64,000 bases of DNA from Bolinopsis microptera (Eukaryota; Ctenophora; Tentaculata; Lobata; Bolinopsidae). Position numbers and translations under genes: made by a program. Location: NCBI RefSeq assembly GCF_026151205.1, contig NC_087075.1, forward strand, positions 6,094,858 to 6,158,857, given 5' to 3'. Of this stretch, positions 22,138 through 41,100 are shown piece after piece. Position 1 is the stretch's first letter; the number at the start of each line of letters is the position of its first letter. The notes beneath the pieces are model-generated. The model worked only from the letters and a program-made list of their open reading frames with translations, searched no databases and was not told where the DNA came from.

Positions 22138-22710
22138 ATGCTGGCTGCTGATGTCAAAGATGCTGGATCAGGTTCAGAACTGGTAAAAATAGACAAGTCC
22201 AACATAATGCAACTAAAAATTCTGAACGCTTCCATCCTCCCGATCCACTACACTCCCAAATTCTATCAGTATGTGCTACAGAACCCTAGCTGCAGCCGAT
22301 TGGCCATGTGGTATGGAAAGTATGTGGGAATGGTATGCTGTAAGGTGGACTCAAATATCCTCTATATAATGACACTGGGGTGCTTGGTACTTTATCGTAG
22401 AAAGAAGATAGGAACAAAGTTGCTGAACTTTGTGTTGGAGCTTTCAAAAGCTGAGAAATGTAGTGCAGTTCAGTTACATGTTCAAAGTTCAAACAGTGAG
22501 GCTGTTGAGTTTTATGAGAAGTTTGGGTTTTGTGTGAAGGATAACATAGATAACTACTATCGATATTTAAAACCAACCAGTGCTCTGCTGCTAGAAAGAC
22601 TTATAGTCCCTTCAAATTCAGAGCAGCAAGTAATGCAAATGGTTCCTTCTGGAGAAGATGAAATGGATCATACAGAAGAGAAACTAGTAGAATTATCATC
22701 AGATAAATGA
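22138..22710 (+). CDS. NAA50: N-alpha-acetyltransferase 50, catalytic subunit
   Basis: An intronless GNAT enzyme of about 190 aa. The frame is open from 22051 but the first ATG is at 22138. It matches NAA50 throughout: LNASILPIHYTPKFY (substrate loop), AMWYGKYVGMVCCKVD, LYIMTLGCLVLYRR (beta4 and the peptide-binding strand), LHVQSSNSEAVEFYEKFGF and NYYRYLKPTSA. NAA50 acetylates N-termini starting Met-hydrophobic and associates with the NatA complex. Odd point: the acetyl-CoA pyrophosphate loop, usually R-R-x-G-I-G-T, reads RRKKIGT, with Lys in place of the first Gly. It starts 260 bp after the RPS10 stop. A good 3' splice site (TTTCTTCAG, ending 22011) lies upstream. An acidic tail (GEDEMDHTEEKLVEL) follows the domain. 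Confidence 0.9.
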   Translation: MLAADVKDAGSGSELVKIDKSNIMQLKILNASILPIHYTPKFYQYVLQNPSCSRLAMWYGKYVGMVCCKVDSNILYIMTLGCLVLYRRKKIGTKLLNFVLELSKAEKCSAVQLHVQSSNSEAVEFYEKFGFCVKDNIDNYYRYLKPTSALLLERLIVPSNSEQQVMQMVPSGEDEMDHTEEKLVELSSDK

Positions 22711-23000
22711 GATTGTCGTTGTAGCTACCCTGACTGGCCAAACAGTTTCATCCTTCTTTCTCGACGGAATAAATCGCCCAACTTTTAATCTTAATTTATG
22801 TTAATAAATGATAAGTAAATAACCTCTTTAGATTTATGATACGTAAATTTTGGTTCAACTGTTATTGGTATAGTTTGAATTCTATTCAATTTATACGTAT
22901 GACATCAATACACAATATCATAAAATTATGAACATTATACTTAACTGTTTCAATTTCTCAAGTATCACTCTTTAATCCACACATTCCTAAAGTAGCCAGA

Positions 23001-23515
23001 ATGACCAAGAAGAGACGTAATGGAGGACGTAACAAGAACGGTCGTGGACACGTTAAATTCCTGAGGTGCACCAACTGTGCCCGTTGCGTTCCCAAGGACA
23101 AGGCTATTAAGAAGTTCATAATAAGGAACATAGTAGAGGCTGCCGCACTGAGAGATATCGGGGAACAGAGTGTTTACAAGAGTTATATCCTGCCTAAGAT
23201 CTACGTCAAATTGCACTACTGTGTGTCTTGTGCTATTCACAGTAAAGTAGTAAGGAACAGGTACGTGGACTTTATAAACTGTTACTTGGATCTTTTCGTG
23301 AATATTGTCTTCCTAAACTAAAGTAACCTTGCCTTCAATTTTTGTTCAAAATCATAAAGTAAACCCTCACATAAAACTGTTATAATTAATTAAATATCTT
23401 GTTACTTAATTAAATGTCTTGTTACAGGTCCAGAGAAAACAGAAGAATAAGGACCCCACCTGTCCGAGGGCCACCCGGAAGACAGCCCCAGCAACAGCAG
23501 AAAACCAACAATTAA
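23001..23515 (+). CDS. RPS26: 40S ribosomal protein S26 (eS26)
   Basis: Two exons, 23001-23260 and 23428-23515 (donor GTACGT, acceptor TTACAG, phase 2), giving 115 aa, the usual animal length. It starts [20 protein letters not shown] and has the four-Cys zinc site as CTNCARC and CVSC. The basic tail after the intron reads [17 protein letters not shown], ending in Gln-rich QQQQKTNN. eS26 lies at the mRNA exit channel and contacts mRNA upstream of the start codon. It begins 290 bp after the NAA50 stop; ALG10 starts 229 bp downstream. Confidence 0.97.
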
Positions 23516-23744
23516 TTCATGATGGCTTTTTAATTTTATTCTAAGTTGTTCATATCCCTTTTATTGCTTCGCCTCCTTATTGTTCAGCAATATATTTGAA
23601 AATGTGCTGTGATCTGCTGTAATAATTTTGAAGACTCGTGATTTTATGTACCGATTAGCTGATTCTACTACTAGTATGATAAGACTAAGTTGCTTAACAT
23701 TTAAACCTAAACGGAATATCACATGACCCTACCCCAACTAGCTG

Positions 23745-26700
23745 ATGAGCAGTTCTGACGACACTCTCCTACAACAAAACCCCACAACACGACACGTGCT
23801 CCCCAAACATCGCGCTTACTACTCATCATCAGACGACAGTGCAGCGCCTACCACCCCTACACGCAGATCATCTGACCGAGTTCAAGTCACCCGATCTCGA
23901 GTTAGTTCACCGTCTTCTTCAGAAGAGGAAGGAGCGTGTAAACGTCATGAAGAGGAGCACCGGGAAAGGAGAGTAAAGCGGAGTCAAGAGAAGAGTTCCA
24001 ATCGGAGAAAACATGCCCGGTCCTCTAGTTTCGTGTTCGATCACCCCTTGGTTCACCATGCCAGGACCAGCTCCTATGCCATGTACCAACAAAGTGTAGG
24101 TAGTGTGATGATTGTTGGTTTTGTGATATTTCGTGCCAATTTGGCGAACATAATTTTGTTTATTTGAGCACGGTTTAACTTTTCAATAAAAATACATTGA
24201 CTGATCCTCTAGAATCATGTTAAAGCTATCATGGACTATTTCTCTGAATGAAAAGTTCATTGTTCTTTCGAAAATTATGCACTTGATTGCCTATTGAATC
24301 CCTTGAGCACTGAGCACTGTGTGTATAATTTGTTCTAACTAATTAAATACTCAATTAATATAATGAATGCAGGTTGACATAGCTCGGAACACAATATCAG
24401 AACTAGACTTACCTGCAAGTAGTTGGTGCGGCTTCTTTGCAGCTGCCATGTTAGCAGTGACTTTGGGGGAAGTTGTTAAAATCAACAACGCTCAAACTAA
24501 CCCTTACATGGTAATTAGATTGGTTACTTTTATAAGTAAATAAACTTTTATAAATGAATAGATTGGTTAATTTTATAAGTAAATAAACTTTTATAAATGA
24601 ATAGATAGGTTACTTAGACATTTTAGCGTGTTTCTCGTTTGAATGTTGCTGAAAACTTACACATGGCAGATGTAGTTATGGAGCGTGTATGTTTCACTTT
24701 CTGATACAATAATATTGTCAGTCGAATGCTACCTCTACGCTCTAAGATAACTAATATATACTAACGAACTAACACCCTGCTGACGAACTAACACCCTGCT
24801 GTTTTCAGGACGAAGTATTCCACGTGCGCCAGGCGCAACACTTCTGCGCAGGAAACTGGACAGTATGGGACAGCAAGATAACTACGCTACCTGGCTTGTA
24901 TTTACTGAACGCAGTTATTGCACATTGTGCAGGGTTTATGACTGGTAAACCCAACATTGAGTATTGCTCTCTGGAAAAACTAAGGTTTGTCCACTTGTGG
25001 ATAGTTTTTGTCTTGAAAATGAAATTTAAGATTTCAATCTGATGTTGTGTATTAAACGGCAAACTTTCCATCTCCGTGATTAATTGTATGCAATTTCTTA
25101 GTTATGATAATTAATGTTATCTCTTTTTTCAGGTTTGTCAACATAGTGATGTCAGTATTGATATTTGTAGTTATGTACACGATATTCAGGAAGCTATCTC
25201 GTCGTTTAAAGGTAAGTTCGTGTACTTATTCACACTGCTATATTGAAGTGTACTGTTGACAGAAATTATCTCTCATTTCAAAAACTTCCAGTCAAATATT
25301 ACTCCTTTTTTAGATAAAATTATCTACTAGCGCGGTATCTTATGAATTTTTATTTTTCAGGATGATCCCGGTTTAGGTATTCAGCCGATACACCGAACAT
25401 GCTGCATGATGAACAGCCTAGTGCTGACTTGCTTTCCTTTACTCTACTTCTACAACCTTCTATATTATACTGATGTTGGAAGTGTGTTATTTGTATTAGC
25501 TAGTTACAGTTGTTCTATCAGAAACCATCATCTGAAATCTGCCATGGTAAGTGAAGACGAGGGCCGGTCACAGTCGCTAAATGTGTCACGTAAACGTAGC
25601 GCGCTGAGCAACTTTATCTGTGTAATGCACAGAATTCAAACATTTTCGAAGCATAAAATTTTGCGCGCACGCGCGTTTTAACATCCACCACTTGTTTTAG
25701 CCGTCTTATGTACATTTGACCTGCCTTTCCATACCATGATTATAAATCCATCCTCTGCTATTTTCAGCTGGGCGCCATATCAGTTTTATTTCGGCAAACA
25801 AACATTATATGGGTCGGCTTTACCGCTGGAACTGTAGTTATTAGGTCAGTGGTAAAGATAAAGCCTTCTTTGTCCATCTCTTCTCAATTACCGTTTCCTC
25901 CCAACTTTGACTAGAAATAAGCTCTCCTTTCTGAGCCTTAACATACTTTACTTTTAGGGACATCGAAAATCGAGGATTACTAGAGCATTGCGATGATTTC
26001 TTCTCTCAAATGGAAATAGCTGTTAAAGTAATATTGAGATATTTCTGGCAGTATCTGCTTTTACTCCTACCTTATCTGATGGTTCTCGCTGGATTCGGTG
26101 TTTTTATTGTCTTAAACGGTGGTATCGTTGTCGGTAAGTACTCATTCCTAACAACTTGACATATTTCTGGGATATTATTTCCTAATTGAAATTGTGTCAA
26201 AAGTTATAATTTCGAACGTGTTAGTTCATTGACATTTTTCAAGAATTACCCGCACTTAAAGTTAACCCTGTTCCTACCCTCAGGTGACAAGAGTGCCCAC
26301 ACAGCAGTTCTACATTTCCCTCAGTTTCTCTATTTCCTTCTCTTCCTTACTGCATTCTCCTTACCCCACATGATCCAACGGCTACGACACAGTCATCTCA
26401 CTGTACTTTACTACGTTTTTAAGTGAGACAGTTTCTAAATTCCCATGCATCTTGCTTAATAATTACATATTTTCTTGTTAATTTAATGTGCTCAAATTTG
26501 TAACTTCCATCCTAGTTCACCGTTTCACCAGTTAAATGATATTAACTGTTATCTCAGGCCTGTACACGTGTTACTTTTCTTCATGAGTGCAGTTTTGGCT
26601 CTTTACTTCTTCCGATATGAGCATCCCTATCTTCTGGCTGATAACAGACACTATACATTTTACATCTGGCGAAAAATCCTGAAGTAAGTTGGTTTGTAAA

Positions 26701-27546
26701 TGTACCTTCTAATTTAAGTTTTAATTATAACACAGGGGTTAATGGACTTATTAATTTTCATCTCTCACGGCATGTTGGATTGATAAAATTTGCCCAACCC
26801 CTCCCTTACATAACTTCTGTAATTTTTAACAAGTGAATTAAGTACTTCATATCTAGTTCAGTGTAAGTAGTGTATTAAGTCCCCAATCTATCTAACAAAT
26901 CACTTCAGTCGGACGTCCTACACAATGTACTACCTCCTCCCGGTATGTTTCTACACATTCCTAAACATTGTGGCCCTCCTTTCAACGGTCCACTCCAAGT
27001 TCTTCACTCTGCTCTATTTCCTCTGCGTGGCTAGTCAGATTGTACCGCAGGGCTTGCTGGAGTTCAGATACTTTATCTTACCTTATCTGCTGTACAGGTG
27101 ATTAGGGCTAATATTGGATAATTAATTACTTAATTATCGGTAAATTGATTAGTTTAAGTGTTTTTCGAGTTTTTTTTGTCGATTATTATTATTATTAATT
27201 ATTTTCTGACTTATTATTTTCTGACCTTTAAGAATAGCGATTGTTGAACCTCTTTAACAATCGCTATTCTTAGAAGTCAGAAAAAATATGCTCAGCTTCG
27301 ATACTAGGTACCTAGTCTCATTGAATATAAATATAAGATTATTTTCAATATTAGTCGAACGTATGTCTCTAAACAATAAATACTCCTAGGCTGCACGTGC
27401 CGCAACACTCGTGGGTGGTGTTATTCCTGGAACTCTGTCAGTACACCGTGATTAACCTGGTCACTGTCAAAATCTTCCTCAACAAAACTTTTGACTGGGA
27501 GATCACGGATTCTCTAACTCCTAACCCTCAGCGATTTATGTGGTGA
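23745..27546 (+). CDS. ALG10: dolichyl-P-Glc alpha-1,2-glucosyltransferase (DIE2/ALG10)
   Basis: Eleven coding exons: 23745-24095, 24373-24510, 24809-24984, 25133-25211, 25361-25546, 25768-25844, 25958-26133, 26284-26422, 26558-26683, 26909-27097 and 27390-27546. All junctions are GT-AG and keep frame, for about 597 aa. ALG10 adds the last glucose to Glc2Man9GlcNAc2-PP-dolichol in the ER lumen. Hallmarks in order: NPYM|DEVFHVRQAQHFC (catalytic acidic pair in the first lumenal loop), WDSKITTLPGLYL, LFRQTNIIWVG, GDKSAHTAVLHFPQF, HPYLLADNRHYTFYIW, LEFRYFILPYLLYR and the C-terminal NPQRFMW. Many hydrophobic spans fit a multipass GT-C enzyme. Exon 1 encodes an unusual ~117-residue Ser/Arg/Glu-rich N-terminus absent from typical ~470-aa ALG10; it may be a real extension or a misjudged start. 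Confidence 0.93.
24516..24605. repeat. two tandem ~45-bp units in ALG10 intron 2
   Basis: The block TTTTATAAGTAAATAAACTT..ATAAATGAATAGAT.GGTTA occurs twice in direct succession. A second small duplication (TGACGAACTAACACCCTGCT, twice) abuts the polypyrimidine region at about 24764-24803. Confidence 0.85.
27217..27284. other. long perfect hairpin in last ALG10 intron
   Basis: Arms AAGAATAGCGATTGTT (27230-27245) and AACAATCGCTATTCTT (27256-27271) are perfectly complementary, with a 10-nt loop. After a short internal loop, pairing resumes for about nine more pairs (TTTTCTGAC with GTCAGAAAA). The whole foldback is about 68 nt, the size of a microRNA precursor, but the perfection equally suits a tiny foldback element. 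Confidence 0.6.
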
Positions 27547-28780
27547 CGTCATTAATTACCATGGTTACGTCATTAATTACCATGGTGTCGTTATCTAACA
27601 CTGTTTTAGAATAATTTTGGGCAACTGCTAATTAAACGTTTGATGTCTGGCTGTAATTCATAAAATTGGACTAGTTGAATAATTTTGCGTCGTCATCAAA
27701 CACCCCTTGTAAGATGGTTTTGTATTAAATTTACTGTATATCATGTAGTGTTTAAATTCATTTTGTCAGATTTTTTTGGTTAGTTATGATATTTGATTGA
27801 TTTTGTGATTCCTATTTCCTCTTGATATTGCTAATGTATGTTCAGTCGTCCTTTAATTATCAAGCTCAGCCCAGAGTATGGTATCAGAAATACTTATTTT
27901 TGGTTTTCGATTTTGGCCGGAAAATGCCCATTTACTCAAATGGTCATGAGCACCGCATCCCTATTTTCATCAAGCACCTTGGGTACGTAGGTGTCATGCC
28001 AAGGCTCCCCCAACTTCACGCATTTATATTTGTCCAAATGATTCCTTGATCAAGGATTTTAAATTGTTAGTGATTAAATGAATAAACGTAAAACAAGCAA
28101 TTTTGATTCTTGTAATTAACAGTAACAACAATTTTATCTTGTCAAAAATTTGATATATTTTCACACCTTCCTGCCTTGTGCCTTCATTTTTTACATTCTG
28201 GGCCGTGAATCATTGTTTAGTTTGGTTTTAAGTTTAAATAATGTGTTTTCGTTGTAAATGAGTCATCGTGAGCGATGATGAAGCAAATTTATTGCTACTG
28301 TAACAAATTTACTTGACCAAGGTGTAGCCAATTTGTGCCGAAGTTGGGGACAAAGAGGCTAAAACATTATGTTATCCCAAAACTTAGTGCAGAATCAATA
28401 CAAGTTATAGACATATTTTGATTTAACGTTTCAAATTGGATACGCTTTCGGTGGAGATATATCGCACGGAGTACGGACCTCTAATTGTCTAAAAGCCGAC
28501 TCCGAGCTCGTGTTGCATAGCATAGGGGAGGCCTTCAGATCGCACTACTGATTACAAAGGGAGGCCTAGATTCCAAGTTCGTATATTATTATAATTAAGG
28601 ATCAGGTGCAGTGGCGTAACGTTCAGTTGCCTGTTGGTGCCCCCTTCTAAAATTGAACTGATACACGTTGCAACCCCTTTTCGCACTCCAGCCGTCCGTG
28701 AACGAGAGAGGTATACAACGTGTAGCAAAAATTGAACAAATCAGATGATCATATTTTAGAGGATACGCCTGCAAAATCTC
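27547..28780. other. intergenic, no gene seen
   Basis: ALG10 3' UTR and intergenic AT-rich DNA. A repeated TACGTCATTAATTACCATGG follows the stop codon at 27560-27582. The frame at 27822-28049 shows no family resemblance. AATAAA-like signals occur near 28080. Confidence 0.5.
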
Positions 28781-29960
28781 TAACAATGACGAGATGCTCT
28801 GCTTCGCAGAGCAACGATCTGGAAGTAAAGTGTTTTGCGCCCCTACTAAGTCGCTCGCCCAAATTTTAAGAAAATTCTTGTGAAAAGGCCCTTTGGGCAT
28901 ACAAGTGATCTAAATCGGTGTATTTTTGGACGGTGATTCCGAATCACCCCATGACGTAGGGTTAAAATGCTTCCCTGGAGAGTTAGGGGCAAAAAACCGT
29001 TTTGGTCACGTGACAGGCTAGTAAAATCAAAAATACGAATTCGATTGTTTAGGGCTCGGGTTTGGGTTGTGGTAAGGGTTATGGTTAGCTTCGGGGTTAT
29101 GGTTAGGGTTAGCGTTGGGATTACCCAGCAGACCTTACTGGCTGGCGATATTACTACAGGTGATCGCGTCTTCACAGCTTGTTCGTGATGAACTCCGCGC
29201 GCGCTCGTTAGTTCATTGCATTTGCACGCTTCAAACATTCCAAGAATGCAATTGCACCACGTGATACGATTCAGCCAATCAGATTGGAGGACTTCGTTGA
29301 CCATTGTTAATGGTCTGACCCGGCGTGCGCTACTTCGTAGCACTTGCCATCGCATCACTTGCGCGCTACTTCGAAGAAATTTAGACGAGTAACATCCGTC
29401 AAAGGACTTCGCCGCTTCGACGCGCCGCGCGAACTAGCATTCTTGCTTCGATCGTTGCTCTGCTTCGCAGAGCAACGATCTCGATGGGTTGACATCGTCA
29501 ACCAATCAATCAGAGAACAAGAATCCGCAAAGTTAAAGCTGCGCACTTTTATAAGTAAAGGCCCAAAATAAGACTTTTCGCGATAATTCAAAATCTAGGT
29601 TGTCCCAAATTGTGCTCCTGAGGAGCTAACTTTAGTTTTACGAGACGGACGTTTTGTTGAAAACCAGACGTTTCTATCTCTTTTATTTTCGAAGTTAGGC
29701 CCCTACCAGTAAGGTTTCCTGGGTAGTGTTTATGTAAAACCGTTTTGTACGGCTGCAAAACCATAAAAACCAAAGTCACGTGAAATTTTCGGGCGAGCGA
29801 ATTAATATTAGTAAAAGCCAGGGTTTTGACCATTGTTAATGGTCTGGCCCGGCGGGCGCTACTTCGTAGCACTTGCCAATATTTCGAGAAGAAATGAGAA
29901 AGCGGCGCGCGCAACTTCGAAGAAATTCAGACGAGTAACATCCGTCAATCAAGTTCGACA
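28780..29960. repeat. GC-rich modular repeat cluster 2
   Basis: Shares modules with clusters at 15.7-17.2 and 46.1-46.9 kb. CCATTGTTAATGGTCTG.CCCGGCG then GCTACTTCGTAGCACTTGCC occurs at about 29300 and 29829. CTACTTCGAAGAAATTTAGA then CGAGTAACATCCGTCAA occurs at 29368 (and, with CAACTTCG, at 29909). The palindrome GATCGTTGCTCTGC/GCAGAGCAACGATC occurs at 29451-29481, with a partial copy near 28793. A degenerate GGGTTATGGTTAGGGTTAGC tract lies near 29070-29120. Confidence 0.75.
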
Positions 29961-29992
29961 CTAAATGTATTAATATTATTAAACACCTAGAC

Positions 29993-30058
29993 AGGGGGTG
30001 TGGTCTGAAAATCTGCGATTTTGGCGGACGTCCTGAGTAGTTAGTAATGGCCCCTTAA
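29993..30058 (-). repeat. terminal fragment of the 51-kb TTAA-type MITE family
   Basis: GTGGTCTGAAAATCTGC, GCGGACGTCC and GGCCCCTTAA occur in the same order as the reverse complement of the left end of the element at 51048. It is a solo terminus of the same family, ending in TTAA at 30055-30058. Confidence 0.75.
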
Positions 30059-30434
30059 ATGTTCAATTCAAGTTACATCAAAGCTTTTGGTGAGAAAGGT
30101 GCATCTAACTCCAGTAACTTTCAATATGAATGAGTACGGAGTAGGGTATAGTGGTAGATGGATAGATTAGCCAAAAAATGGCTTACTTCGTACCCAATCT
30201 ACAATTTTTGTAGGTTCTTGTTTCCTTTTGTTCAACAAAAAAAAACAAACACTTAAAATAGAGAACAATTAAATAATCTTAAAATAAAATTACATTTGGA
30301 CTCGGCCAAACTGAAACGCGGGGTCGAATCATGAGAAAACCTGTTTTTTGTTACCGGAAGCTAATTGAAAGTAGCTGTAGCTAATTATATAGGTAAGATT
30401 CAGCTCATTAAAGTAGCAAATTATTAAAAGTTCA

Positions 30435-37674
<7,240 letters not shown>

Positions 37675-38109
37675 TTCAGCAAGTGTTAACTACAATGCAA
37701 CTGGTTAAAACAAGAACACTACTTTGGCAAGACACAAATTGGGGATTTGCTTACATTAAGACACGACGAAATTGGTCAATTTAAATGTATATCTGCGAAG
37801 TTACAAAATAAAGTACTCTACAGACACAGTATAAATGTTATTTGAAAATTCTCCAATCAATCAGTGAGTGTAATCTATGTACAAAAAGGGTAATAAGTTA
37901 CAAAGCTTACTAAAGTCTCTCCGCAAAATAAGAAGACTTATCAAGCTTCAAAAGATAATAGTCATTGATGGTTCTCATTATTTCTCATTAAATTAGGCGA
38001 TTATCCATAACGATAAATTGTCTGTTTACCCCTGTTTACCAAGAGTCTCTGAGATCGTTATAAGACGATTAACACTTTCATTTTATCAGAATCCTAACTT
38101 GTGAGAGGC

Positions 38110-41100
38110 TCACACTTCAGAACCGAGGAACCTTTTCTGCTTGAATAGCTCTGGTTTGGAGTGTTCAGGATAATGTTTAGGATCTCCGAGCATTTTCCCT
38201 TTCAGTGGATCGTATGTTGACATAATAAGTGCGCCTCCAAAGGTAGCAACAAAGAGGTATGCAACGTTAGCTTGCCTGAAAAAACCAATCATTAGTATTT
38301 ATACATTTTAAATGATTATAAATAACTAATAAGTATTGATGATGATGAAAATCTTTTAAAAATAACTGGCTACAATGAGCATTTTAATAACAATAAATAG
38401 TAGAGATCAAAAACCTTAATTTCCAATAGAGAAATTTATAGAAACACACCTAACAAATTTTACCCTGCTAACAGCTATTAAAAAACATTAATAGTTTCGT
38501 ATAAAAATTATGATCTAAACAATTACTACCCTTCAAAAATTAATAAAAATGTTTATGTAACAAAATATTTGACTTTACCAGTCTCTTGACGTTTCAAAAT
38601 GAAACTGAGGTTGAAGATGCAGTTACAAAAGGCCACTGGTTCTTAATGGTTACTGAAACAAACTTTATCCAAAATAAAAGTTTTAAAGCAGTCCATATCT
38701 GCTTTCCTGTGAACTGAACAGCTCAAATAGAAAAACTCATTCCCTTGTTATTAATATAACAATATTTAGTTTAAAGGTGATTGTTTTCAGATAAACATAG
38801 TCCAATAACACTATACTACACTTCAATATGCTTGGTATTTAATCCTTTATCATAATAGTAGCAAAATTAGCAAAATTAGATGCTATAATAAAGCCTTATC
38901 TTTTCGAAAGATTTATCTTCCGCTTAAGATTTAACCCCTCGCTTTCTACAATTTTAACACACACACTTATAAATATATCGTCCCTTGAGCAGTTTAGTAT
39001 GATGGAGCCCTGCTCAGTTGCTAGATCGACTATGGGCCTACCACTGTTGCACAGGGTGATGATTCGTTCCGCTTGACATTGTAGATTTGTGTCCACAAGC
39101 TCACAACTTGATAGTAGGTGCAGTGCTGTTTGCTCATCCGAGCCACAGATGCACAGCGGAGAGGCCGCTGCTCTGTCAACTCTGAAGAGAAACGAGTTCA
39201 GTAGATTGTTCTTGTACATGAGACTCATAACCAATACTTCCACTTCGCGGCTCACTCCAAAGGGGATGGGAAGGGGGTTGCAGGAGACTCTTGGAATATC
39301 AGACCATCCTTCCATAAGTAGTAGGTTTTGTAGACTTTCTTGCCAAAGTAGCTCTGTGAACTGCTGTATCATTCCCTTGGTGTACTTGTAAGTCTTTGGG
39401 GATAGTAGCAGAATGTGGTCCAGGTTTCTGTGGCTGATTTCACCGAAGTCACAGGCCTGAACTTCTGTGTTAAAATGTTCTGCTTTCCATTGTAGGAACT
39501 TCTGCACCTCTCGGAGATGACAGAGCACTGTTGGGTTCTTTTCATTTAGCTGAGTTTTCACAAAGTCATAGTGAATGTCATTTGAGTCATGGAGAACCTT
39601 GAGGTAGTGTTTGATCGAGATTATTCTTCCCAAAGTTTGGAGTGGTAGCACACCCAGAATGACTTCCAGTATGGCCCCATGGACGTTGAAAACAGCTCCA
39701 ACTGCAGCTTTAGACACTCTGTACCATAGTTTGTTTATGTCTGACATATTTGAATTGTTCATCCATATGGTAGAACCATAAAACAAGGTCGAGAACAGAA
39801 TTGTTTTGGTCACTCTCACTATAACTGCTTGGTTCATGCCCCAGTTTCTGTTTGCATAACGGCTCATACAAACCCAGCGATATACTAGATTGTTGTGTAC
39901 ATGCTTGCTATGCTGTTTGAAGGTTAACTTACTGTCCAAAATGACACCAAGAACCCTTGTCTGATCCGTTAACTGAATTGTTTTCCCTCCAAGGTTGAAT
40001 GAAGTCGGGACTCCAGCATGATCATAGCAGTTGAAGCATATAATTTCAGTCTTATTTTTGTTGCAGTTAATAACCATGCGCCAACAAGAGGTCCAATATT
40101 CAATGCTGTCCATAGCCAGGTTGAGATAGAAAAGGCACTCTTCCAAGTCTCTACCAACCACTTTCACCGTACCATCATCAGCGAATTTTAACACACTTAT
40201 TTGTTGGTACACTGAACAGACTGCCTCAATATCCATAATGAAGAATTTGAACAAAATAGGAGACAGCACAGATCCTTGTGGTAACCCATAGTCCAAGCAG
40301 TCCCTAACAGGGCCAAGGAATCCATTTATTAATAGGCACACTGTGCGACCAGATAGAAAACTGTCTATAGTTTTTAGGTAACAGCCATGAACACCAGCTC
40401 TCCAGAGCTTAACAATTAGACCTTTTTTCCAGACGGAATCAAATGCCTTTTCGAAGTCGATAAACAAGCAAAGTACCGTAAGCTTCTTTATAATATCACC
40501 TTTAATACCAACAGTCAGTCGATTGAGGTATCTAATAGTATTCTTGCCTTTTGAGAATCCTTCCTGATTTACATCCGTAAGTCCCACTTTCATAAGATAT
40601 ATATCAAGTCGTCGTGCCAGGATTCGTTCAAACAGTTTCCCTACATATGAAGATATTGAAATGGGCCTGTATGCACCTGCTTGGGAGTATGATGACTTTC
40701 CGTCTTTTTTGAGAAACACAATCTTAGAATCGTTCCACAGCCAGAGCCCATTTCGCAGGCAGAGTGTAAAAAGCTTGCTTAGTGCATGAATTGCAATCGG
40801 ACCTAGTTTCTTTAGCATAGACTGATGCACTTCGTGGTTATCAAAACTGGCGGCTGTTGATTGAATGCCTTTCAGAGTAGCAGAGACCTCCCATGGTGTA
40901 ACAGGGCAATAAAGGGTGGAGCTGTTGGTAAACCTATCTGCCATTGCCTCAGTTGCACTGGGTTGAAAGTTTCTGTATTTTATGTCATCATACAGTTTGT
41001 TTATATCCTGAAAGAAAGCATTATCGAATTTATCGATATTATTTTCGATGTGTTTAGCCTGGAAAAATGTTTCAAACATTTCTTTCTCAATGTCAGCATT

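Noticed and set aside
29057..29120. GGTTAGGGTTAG-like stretch as interstitial telomere
   Set aside because: Only one or two true units in a degenerate G/T-rich context; not enough to call a telomeric repeat.
30205..30240. TTGAACAAAAGG as the last DDX39 exon (I-E-Q..)
   Set aside because: On the minus strand the bases before it are TTTTTTTG with no AG acceptor, so it cannot be spliced to the A|GT donor.
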